A stretch of DNA of 7,201 nucleotides from Acidobacteriota bacterium. Its GTDB lineage: Bacteria > Acidobacteriota > UBA6911 > RPQK01 > JADFOI01. Below, piece by piece: positions 1 through 5,104 of this stretch. The stretch is taken from assembly GCA_027295745.1 (NCBI GenBank), contig JAPUKI010000206.1, positions 1 to 7,201 on the forward strand, in the 5' to 3' direction. The notes beneath the pieces are model-generated. The model was given only the letters and a program-made list of their open reading frames with translations. It ran no database searches and was not told where the DNA came from. Within the stretch, counting starts at the first letter, position 1. Every line of letters begins with the position of its first letter. A program made the position numbers and the translations under genes.

Positions 1-665
1 GGCATATGCTCACCCGCCTCTATCGGAGCTTTCCCAACTCGCGGCTTACGGGAATCGATGGATCATCGCTCTTTCTGAAATTGGCCGGCAAACGGCTTCA
101 GTCTTTGGGACAAGACTGGCGGCAGCGAGTACAGCTGATCGAAACCAATCTGCCTGATTTTTCGTTACCTCGTGGCCAGGCCGATGTGCTGCTGTTTGTC
201 TTTCCCAACATCGTTCCCGATCCTGACTTGCCTGACCCGGAGGAGGAGAAAGATTCCCACCACCCGGAAGATCAAGCCGTGGCGGATTATCTGGCCCGGA
301 CTCGTGAGCCAGATCCCGAGGAGGAGACGGTGAAGGATGACCCAGAGACACTTTGCGATTCCCTGATCACCGATAACCTCATTTCGCGCAACCTGCGAAG
401 GCTCCTCAAGAAGGGTGGTGTTTGCATACGAGCAGATTATGCGAACGCTCCCAGGAACGAGTTAACGAAGCTGGTACAGCAGCGCTTGGCATTTCAGGAG
501 GGGTCTTTGCAGGAGCCTGTGAACGGACTCAGGGCAAAGCAACTCTTTCAAGTGGTCGGATCCACCTACTGCCGGTCCAAGGTTCTGGAAGATGTCTATC
601 AGCAGACCCGGGACAAAACCGACAAAGATGGCGGATACCTGCTGACAACACTTATCGCTCTTTAA
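1..665 (+). CDS. SAM-dependent methyltransferase, 5' end outside window
   Basis: This looks like the C-terminal two thirds or more of a class I (Rossmann-fold) SAM methyltransferase. The first ATG is at 6, but the frame is open to the left edge and the codon before it reads His. Class I enzymes have a Gly-rich SAM loop just before the segment seen here, so the true start is most likely upstream. Visible features, numbering the ATG at 6 as residue 1: an acidic strand-2 end in RLTGIDGSS (Asp18), which in this fold contacts the ribose of SAM; a strand-4 segment ADVLLFVFPNI (about 59-69); and a late LLKKGGVCIRADYA segment. Between them lies an acidic, proline-rich insert (about 70-115) in which PDPEEE occurs twice. 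The substrate cannot be told. The stop TAA at 663-665 runs into the palindrome 664-694. A non-methyltransferase Rossmann protein is possible but less likely. Confidence 0.6.
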   Translation, partial: HMLTRLYRSFPNSRLTGIDGSSLFLKLAGKRLQSLGQDWRQRVQLIETNLPDFSLPRGQADVLLFVFPNIVPDPDLPDPEEEKDSHHPEDQAVADYLARTREPDPEEETVKDDPETLCDSLITDNLISRNLRRLLKKGGVCIRADYANAPRNELTKLVQQRLAFQEGSLQEPVNGLRAKQLFQVVGSTYCRSKVLEDVYQQTRDKTDKDGGYLLTTLIAL

Positions 666-694
666 GAAATTCGGGGACAGTCCCCGAATTTCTT
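664..694. repeat. Perfect palindrome between convergent genes (REP-like or bidirectional terminator)
   Basis: Two 14-base arms, 664-677 and 681-694, are exact reverse complements around a CAG centre. The core is GGGGACAGTCCCC flanked by AT-rich AAATT/AATTT. It overlaps the methyltransferase stop codon and ends 7 bases before the last base of the convergent asparaginase gene. Both strands would form a stable hairpin ending in ATTTCTT, so it could stop transcription from both sides. No real T-run follows. From memory, palindromes with this kind of GGGGACAGTCCCC core recur as REP-like elements in several bacterial phyla. Copy number cannot be judged from this window. Confidence 0.75.
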
Positions 695-701
695 CGGCCC
701 A

Positions 702-1805
702 TCAGTACTCGTCGAATATCCGTTGGATCTCTTTGAGATCAGAAGTCTTGGTGAGAGCTATCTGTAGAAGGATTCGCGCCTTGTGTGCCACCAGATTGTC
801 CCCTTCGATAAAGTTGTCCTGGGTGTTGACTGCGACCCGGTTGTTCATTCCGCCGCGTGCTGTACGGACTATGGGCATGCCAGCCCTCGCCAAGGCCTCC
901 AATACTGGCTGCTGGTTTCTGTAAGGAATGCCGCCGTTGGTAAAGCCATTGATCACAATCCCTGCAGTTCCCAAATCGACAACCGCCTGGATGATCCTCG
1001 GGTCGGCGTCATAGTAAGCCGATATCACTTCAACTTTTGGGAGGGTGGTGATGGTCTCGATGTCAAACTCTGAGGTGGTGGTGTGCCGACGGGTGGGCGC
1101 GCGGTAGAAGGTCACCCGGTCTGACTCAATAATTCCAAGGACGCCATAAATCCCCGACACAAAGGCGTCCGGACGCACGCTGGTCTTGAGTACCTCTCGA
1201 GCTGAGTTGATGGTCTGGTTGGTTACCACCATTGCGCCCATACCGATGGCCTCAGGTGAAAGCACCACCGACACGGCATCCACCCAGTTCTTGTCGCCAT
1301 CATTGCCCACCGCGCCATGGAGACGTTGAGAGTTGGCAATAACTACAGGCTTGTTGCTCTTCACCAGCAAGTGCAAGAAATAGGCCGTTTCCTCCGTGCT
1401 GAAGGTACCCTGAGTCACAATGACACCCTTGACACCCGGCTCGTCAATGACCTTGTTGACGGTGCGAACAATGTTGAGGAAGTCCTGAGAAGAGAAATCC
1501 TGACTGCCAATGCGCAAAAGGTCGATAACTTCGAATTCCACACTTTCCAGCAGCTCGAGAGTCTCGGGAAAATTCTTTTCAATATCTGCGATCACCTGCT
1601 GAAAGGGGATCCGACCGCTCCCAGTATTCGCAATGGTGCCGCCAGTGGCAATGATTTTGATCACTGGTTTTTGCTGCTCCTGCCCAAAAGCTGGCAGGCA
1701 GAAAAGCTTCCCCCATACGCTCCCAGCCATCACCGCCCAAGCGAGGCAGCGGAACGCCCTCTGGTGAAAGACCGGTCGGCATTGATGCGCCAGTATCCTT
1801 GCCAT
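702..1805 (-). CDS. Asparaginase-family (type II-like) periplasmic amidohydrolase
   Basis: A 367-residue protein related to type II L-asparaginases (E. coli AnsB), which hydrolyse Asn to Asp and ammonia in the periplasm. Residues 20-41 form a hydrophobic export signal, with likely cleavage near AFGQ. Conserved elements: TGGTIA (54-59, Thr57 matching the AnsB nucleophile Thr12), GSQD (100-103, Ser58/Gln59 equivalents), QGT (132-134, Thr134 matching Thr89), Lys207 matching Lys162, and a typical C-terminus with KARILLQIAL. Unusual: the HGTDT motif reads QGTFS, so AnsB Asp90 is replaced by Phe135, and the loop after TGGTIA is short and lacks the usual Tyr25. The family is clear but L-asparagine specificity is not. 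The ATG at 1805 has AGGAGG five bases upstream. It is convergent with the methyltransferase and divergent from the ankyrin gene. Confidence 0.88.
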   Translation of the reverse strand: MARILAHQCRPVFHQRAFRCLAWAVMAGSVWGKLFCLPAFGQEQQKPVIKIIATGGTIANTGSGRIPFQQVIADIEKNFPETLELLESVEFEVIDLLRIGSQDFSSQDFLNIVRTVNKVIDEPGVKGVIVTQGTFSTEETAYFLHLLVKSNKPVVIANSQRLHGAVGNDGDKNWVDAVSVVLSPEAIGMGAMVVTNQTINSAREVLKTSVRPDAFVSGIYGVLGIIESDRVTFYRAPTRRHTTTSEFDIETITTLPKVEVISAYYDADPRIIQAVVDLGTAGIVINGFTNGGIPYRNQQPVLEALARAGMPIVRTARGGMNNRVAVNTQDNFIEGDNLVAHKARILLQIALTKTSDLKEIQRIFDEY

Positions 1806-1810
1806 ACTAA

Positions 1811-1816
1811 CCTCCT
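1811..1816 (-). promoter_or_regulatory. Shine-Dalgarno of the asparaginase-family gene
   Basis: On the minus strand this reads AGGAGG, five bases before the ATG at 1805-1803. It fixes the long start, with a basic n-region before the hydrophobic signal, over the internal Met26. Confidence 0.8.
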
Positions 1817-1825
1817 GTGGACCCT

Positions 1826-1856
1826 ATTATCGGCACGATGATTGAGGGCAAGTCAA
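1826..1856 (-). promoter_or_regulatory. Candidate sigma-70-type promoter of the asparaginase-family gene
   Basis: On the minus strand TTGACT (1856-1851) and GATAAT (1831-1826) each match five of six consensus bases. The spacer is 19 bases, longer than the ideal 17. Transcription would begin near 1819, leaving a very short leader that still contains the Shine-Dalgarno. The call rests on pattern only. Confidence 0.4.
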
Positions 1857-1890
1857 TCAACAATTCATAACCTCGCTTATTAGCATGACC

Positions 1891-1910
1891 TGGTATAAAA
1901 TGGATAAAAT
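1891..1910 (+). promoter_or_regulatory. AT-rich element with repeated ATAAAAT, possible promoter of the ankyrin gene
   Basis: ATAAAAT occurs at 1895-1901 and again at 1904-1910, start to start 9 bases, in an otherwise mixed-composition gap 28 bases or more before the ankyrin start. TATAAA at 1894-1899 could act as a -10 box, but I find no good -35 at 16-18 bases upstream. Confidence 0.25.
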
Positions 1911-1928
1911 TTAAATTCCTTGGGATAA

Positions 1929-1934
1929 GGGAGG
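1929..1934 (+). promoter_or_regulatory. Shine-Dalgarno of the ankyrin lipoprotein gene
   Basis: GGGAGG lies four bases before the ATG at 1939. It supports this start, which places the lipobox Cys at residue 20. Confidence 0.7.
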
Positions 1935-1938
1935 CCTT

Positions 1939-2682
1939 ATGTCACGAAGAACTGTTCTCGGTATGGCCCTGGCTCTTTTCCTTTCACTCTCTGCCTGTAC
2001 ACCAGATGTGAATTCCGAGTTCATGAAAGCGGTGGAAGACGGAGATAGTGAGAAAATCCAGGCTTTACTGGAGGAAGGCGCGGATGTAAACACGCAAAAC
2101 GAGGAAGGCTGGTCCGCCATAATTGCCATGTCAATGTTTGGCAATTCCAGAACTGTCCAGATCCTTCTGGATGCAGGCGCGAACGTGAACAGGCAGGACA
2201 AGTTGGGCAGGAATGCCCTATTTTGGGCAGTCGGGGGAAACCATAGCGACACGGTCAGGATATTGCTGGAAGCAGGAGCGGATGTGAATGTGATCACCGG
2301 AGTGGGTCTGACACCACTCATTCATGCGGTCCTGCTGGAGCACACTCAGATCGTAGAAGCTCTGGTTGCGGCGGGAGCTGATCTCAATACAAGAGACGAG
2401 CAGGGCCAAACCGCTTTGTTCAATGCGCTACTCGAGGAGACTGAAACGGTCGGGACCTTAATCGAGGCGGGAGCAGATGTCAATATAGGAAACGAATCAG
2501 AGATAAGTCCCTTGATGTTAGCCATAGTGGGAGATAACATCCAAATCGTAAGAAAGCTGCTGGAAGCAGGTGCGGAAGTGAACGCCAAAGACGTGGCCGG
2601 CCGGACTGCCTATATGACGGCAGTTGCTATGGATCACCGCGAGATCATCGAAGTTCTCGAACGAGCCGGGGCGGAGCAATAG
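1939..2682 (+). CDS. Ankyrin-repeat lipoprotein
   Basis: A 247-residue protein. Residues 1-20 are a lipoprotein signal: Arg-Arg at 3-4, a hydrophobic run, and the lipobox LSAC with Cys20. Thr at +2 predicts no inner-membrane retention, so outer-membrane anchoring facing the periplasm is likely. The rest is almost entirely ankyrin repeats, about seven: roughly 25-53, 54-86, 87-119, 120-152, 153-184, 185-217 and 218-247. Most carry the LLEAGADVN-type end, and several have a GxTAL/GxTPL-type start. The first and last are capping half-repeats. Ankyrin stacks bind proteins, but the partner is not evident and no enzymatic domain is attached. The gene is divergent from the asparaginase gene across a 133-base gap and converges on the small secreted orphan. 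I see no convincing terminator after the TAG. Confidence 0.9.
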   Translation: MSRRTVLGMALALFLSLSACTPDVNSEFMKAVEDGDSEKIQALLEEGADVNTQNEEGWSAIIAMSMFGNSRTVQILLDAGANVNRQDKLGRNALFWAVGGNHSDTVRILLEAGADVNVITGVGLTPLIHAVLLEHTQIVEALVAAGADLNTRDEQGQTALFNALLEETETVGTLIEAGADVNIGNESEISPLMLAIVGDNIQIVRKLLEAGAEVNAKDVAGRTAYMTAVAMDHREIIEVLERAGAEQ

Positions 2683-2732
2683 CGGAAAGACAGGATCACG
2701 CCGCTGGCGGTTACCTCGACGCCACCTGCTGT

Positions 2733-3101
2733 TTACCGATTCGCCAGTTGGTAGAGTCTGGAACCAGCCAGATAGTCAAACTCCAGCTTCTCACTCAGGA
2801 TTAGACTGTCTCCCAAGACGTGCATGACCTTTCGGATCTCCCGGTTTGGATGATCCCGAGATTCAATCAGAATCAGCTGTCCCACCAGCGCTGGAGACTC
2901 CCAGTCCATGACCAGTTTCGTCTCTCCTACGAAAGCGTCATTGCCCAGCGTCCCAACATGGCTGTAGAGTTGCTCCTGAGCAGCTGCCCAGAAGTCATCA
3001 GGGTTATCTGCCCAAACCCAATAATCCTGAGCCCAGAGAACCGTCCCCAGGCTAAAGAGCACCAATAGCGAACACACCAATAACCTTTTCATGTCAGCCA
3101 T
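2733..3101 (-). CDS. Small secreted protein of unknown function
   Basis: A 122-residue protein I do not recognise. Residues 4-24 are a classical Sec signal peptide (MKRLLVC followed by a Leu/Val-rich core), with likely cleavage after VLWA before Gln25. The mature part of about 98 residues starts with a Trp- and Asp-rich stretch (QDYWVWADNPDDFW), has no second membrane segment and only one Cys, in the signal. The ATG at 3101 is preceded at four bases by AGGG, which favours it. The alternative ATG at 3092 would give the more compact signal MKRLL but has a poorer Shine-Dalgarno. It lies 71 bases downstream of the second paralogue on the same strand and could be co-transcribed with it. A signal peptide in a clean frame makes it a likely real gene. 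Confidence 0.65.
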   Translation of the reverse strand: MADMKRLLVCSLLVLFSLGTVLWAQDYWVWADNPDDFWAAAQEQLYSHVGTLGNDAFVGETKLVMDWESPALVGQLILIESRDHPNREIRKVMHVLGDSLILSEKLEFDYLAGSRLYQLANR

Positions 3102-3151
3102 TATACCCTATTCCTGTGATGCAAGGGGAAAGTGGACAGGGTGAAAAGAGG

Positions 3152-3167
3152 CCAGCAAGCTTGTTGG
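3152..3167 (-). terminator. Weak terminator-like inverted repeat after the downstream paralogue
   Basis: On the minus strand, five bases past the paralogue stop codon, CCAACAAGCTTGCTGG can fold with one mismatch around AGCT and is followed by CCTCTTTTC. The stem is short and the T-run is broken, so it could reduce rather than stop read-through into the small secreted gene. Confidence 0.25.
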
Positions 3168-3172
3168 GATTA

Positions 3173-4036
3173 TTAATAGAGGGCAAAGAGCCCGGGATCG
3201 ATGGACAGATCGTGGGTAATCTGTGAGTAGATCATCTCCCACTTGGCAAGGTAGGTGCCACTCGTGGTTGCGAGAGTCAGTTGAATCGTCCAGTGAGTCG
3301 GCAAGTCCAACCCATCAAAGGATTGAAAGTCACTGAACCACTCCTCAAGCTTGAATCGGGTGTCGCGTTGGCTGGAGGATTGCTCGATGCTAGTGCCTAT
3401 ACCGGCAGGGATCGTGAGCTGGTAGGTCGTGGCCCTGTGACGAAAGGTCTCGGGTTCGAAGTAGAGGTGCATGTTGAAATCTGTTCCCCCTCTCCTCATG
3501 CGATATCTGAGGTCCAGGAGCTCCTGGTCATTGACCTTTTTCAGACCCCTATAGTTCAACCTGGGCCTCCTGGTCTCCAGGTCGAGAAGCGGCCAAGCTG
3601 TGGAGAGCACCCCGCCTAGAAGGCCTTCCTTGATGATCTCATCATACCGGTAGAGGAACTCCCCGAGCTCAGAACGAACTCCACTGTCAATATAGCCCAG
3701 ATAGGCCTTGTCACCATCAAAGGAGACCTGTTCAGCGTCATAGTTTGTATAGTCGAAGTCAATGGACAAAAAGATCTTAGGTCCTTCTGAAACAAAGATG
3801 GCCGGCCCCTCCAGAGTACCGAAGCCTCCCATGAGAACTTGCAATTTTCCGCTTCCCTGTGCAGTACGATTCTGGAGAGCCGACAGAGCCTCAGGGGGGC
3901 CGATAGCCTCCAGGTGCAGGGCGACCAGTTCCTCCGGTTCCAGATCGGGTCCCTCAGCCAGGACGGGAGCGAGCAGGGCCATCAGAACAATGACGGCGGA
4001 AAAATTCCGCGGCCTGGCTTTCTTTTGAAAAATCAT
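3173..4036 (-). CDS. Secreted LolA-like-fold protein, downstream copy of a tandem pair
   Basis: A 287-residue exported protein with a Sec signal (basic n-region KKARPR, hydrophobic core, likely cleavage after APVLA at 27). The mature part begins with EELVALHLEAIGPPEAL and ends in a segment with LYFEPETFRH and DLSIDPGLF. This layout resembles periplasmic LolA/LolB-like beta-sheet proteins that bind lipid-like ligands, and I associate such proteins with Acidobacteriota. That link is made from sequence style, not a family match, so no substrate is assigned. It aligns without gaps to the upstream neighbour at about 193 of 287 identities by hand. The N-terminus and the region around residues 211-236 diverge most, and GGVLSTAWPLLDLE is almost untouched. 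The ATG at 4036 lacks a clear Shine-Dalgarno, but an in-frame TAA two codons upstream rules out a longer form. Confidence 0.8.
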   Translation of the reverse strand: MIFQKKARPRNFSAVIVLMALLAPVLAEGPDLEPEELVALHLEAIGPPEALSALQNRTAQGSGKLQVLMGGFGTLEGPAIFVSEGPKIFLSIDFDYTNYDAEQVSFDGDKAYLGYIDSGVRSELGEFLYRYDEIIKEGLLGGVLSTAWPLLDLETRRPRLNYRGLKKVNDQELLDLRYRMRRGGTDFNMHLYFEPETFRHRATTYQLTIPAGIGTSIEQSSSQRDTRFKLEEWFSDFQSFDGLDLPTHWTIQLTLATTSGTYLAKWEMIYSQITHDLSIDPGLFALY

Positions 4037-4043
4037 GTTTTAG

Positions 4044-4084
4044 TGTCTTGTCCCGATAGTAATTCCTTGAGCATTCAAAGGCAA
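4044..4084 (-). repeat. Duplicated leader, copy in front of the downstream paralogue
   Basis: This 41-base stretch matches 4993-5033 at 30 of 41 positions by hand count, including TACTATC, CAAGACA and TTGCCTTTGA on the minus strand. Here seven extra bases (CTAAAAC on the minus strand) separate it from the ATG; in the other copy it abuts the ATG directly. It shows that the duplicated unit included the 5' leader. Confidence 0.7.
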
Positions 4085-4128
4085 CAAGAAACTTCTGGTC
4101 GCTGCAGGGAAAAATTGATGCATCTGAG

Positions 4129-4992
4129 TTACTGAAGGACAAAGAGCTGGGGATCAATGGACAGGTCGTGGGTAATCTCTGGGTAAATCATCTCCCACTT
4201 GGTGAGAAAGGTGCCACTCCCGGTGTCGAGAGTCAGCCGGATCGTCCAGTGAGCCGGCAAGTCCAAGTCGTCTGTGGGATGAAAATCACTGAACCACTCT
4301 TCAAGGGTGATGCGGGTTTCGGTTTGCCTTGCGGAGTCCCGGGGGGTCCTTCCCATGGGGGCGGAGATCCTGAGCTTGTAAGTTGTGGCCACGTGACGAA
4401 AGGACTCGGGGTCGAAGTAGAGGTGAATTCTGAAATCCCTTGCCCCTTTCCTCATGCGATATCTCAGTTCCAGGAGCTCCTGGCCATTGATTTTCTTGAG
4501 ACCCTCATAGTCCAGCCTGGGCCTTCTGCCCTCCAGGTCGAGAAGCGGCCAAGCCGTGGAGAGCACCCCGCCCAGAAGGCCTTCCCGGACAAGGTCGTCG
4601 AACTGGATGAGGAACTGCCCCAGCTGAGAACGAACTCCGGGCTGAATATTACCCACATAGCTATCCTCACCATCAAAGGAGACCTCTTCAGCGGTATAGT
4701 TGGGCTCATCGAATCGAATCGAGAAAAAGATCTTTCGTCCTTCTGAGACAAAGATGGCCGGTCCTTCCAGAGAACCGGTGCCCCCTAAGAGAACTTCCAA
4801 TCGTCCCACTCCCTGTGCGGTGCGGTTCTGGAGAGCCGACAGAAGCTCAAGAGGGCCCAGTGCCTCCAGGTGCCGGGCGACCAGTTCCTCCGGTTCCATT
4901 TCAGGTCCCTCAGCCAGGAGGGGAGTAAGCATGGCCACCAGAATCATCACGGCTGCCAGCTTCCGCTTGCCTGCTTCCTTAGGGAAAAACAT
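4129..4992 (-). CDS. Secreted LolA-like-fold protein, upstream copy of a tandem pair
   Basis: A 287-residue paralogue of the gene immediately downstream, from which 92 bases separate it. The signal peptide has a strongly basic n-region (KEAGKRK), a hydrophobic core and likely cleavage after TPLLA at 27. The mature protein keeps the same blocks: EELVARHLEALG, SALQNRTAQG, LEGPAIFVSEG, GGVLSTAWPLLDLE, LRYRMRKG, LYFDPESFRH and EEWFSDF. A LolA-like periplasmic lipid- or peptide-binding role is inferred from overall layout only. The ATG at 4992 has no Shine-Dalgarno close by. AGGAGG sits 49 bases upstream (minus strand 5047-5042), and the frame stays open back to a TGA at 5052-5050, so a non-ATG start such as CTG at 5037 is conceivable. 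The gene is divergent from the CBM9/DUF5916 gene. Confidence 0.8.
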   Translation of the reverse strand: MFFPKEAGKRKLAAVMILVAMLTPLLAEGPEMEPEELVARHLEALGPLELLSALQNRTAQGVGRLEVLLGGTGSLEGPAIFVSEGRKIFFSIRFDEPNYTAEEVSFDGEDSYVGNIQPGVRSQLGQFLIQFDDLVREGLLGGVLSTAWPLLDLEGRRPRLDYEGLKKINGQELLELRYRMRKGARDFRIHLYFDPESFRHVATTYKLRISAPMGRTPRDSARQTETRITLEEWFSDFHPTDDLDLPAHWTIRLTLDTGSGTFLTKWEMIYPEITHDLSIDPQLFVLQ

Positions 4993-5033
4993 TGTCTTGC
5001 GCTGATAGTAGATCTTAGACGCCTCAAAGGCAA
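4993..5033 (-). repeat. Duplicated leader, copy in front of the upstream paralogue
   Basis: Partner of 4044-4084, directly abutting the ATG at 4992. Beyond 5033 the similarity weakens but seems to continue for some 15 bases: AGGAGGTCTCCTGC here against AGAAGTTTCTTG there. The Shine-Dalgarno-like AGGAGG therefore appears only in this copy. Confidence 0.7.
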
Positions 5034-5059
5034 GCAGGAGACCTCCTCTTCACCCGTCC

Positions 5060-5088
5060 TTGACCTCATATTGGCCTGCAAGTACAAT
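5060..5088 (+). promoter_or_regulatory. Sigma-70-type promoter of the CBM9/DUF5916 gene
   Basis: TTGACC (5060-5065) and TACAAT (5083-5088), each one base off consensus, are separated by exactly 17 bases. Transcription would start near 5095, only about ten bases before the ATG at 5105. This makes the ATG almost leaderless and bears on the choice of start codon. Confidence 0.5.
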
Positions 5089-5104
5089 CTCCGCTTCCGC
5101 CCGA

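Noticed and set aside
422..736. 104-codon plus-strand frame overlapping the methyltransferase end and the palindrome
   Set aside because: It overlaps a better frame with methyltransferase features and runs into the convergent gene. No motif or Shine-Dalgarno supports it.
1317..1841. 174-codon plus-strand frame opposite the asparaginase gene
   Set aside because: It is the antisense shadow of a gene with clear family motifs, and its translation shows no recognisable domain.
2701..2710. CCGCTGGCGG inverted repeat after the ankyrin gene as a terminator
   Set aside because: The arms have four bases around a two-base centre with no T-run, too weak to call.
3954..4157. 67-codon minus-strand frame across the gap between the paralogues, whose middle resembles translation of the other leader (YY..KT pattern)
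   Set aside because: The resemblance follows from the duplicated DNA. Differences between the leaders fall about equally on all three codon positions, so there is no sign of protein-level constraint.
4168..4746. 192-codon plus-strand frame opposite the upstream paralogue, with a similar one at 3281-3619
   Set aside because: Both arise because the duplicated genes share sequence and so share antisense frames. The minus-strand products have signal peptides and co-linear conservation.
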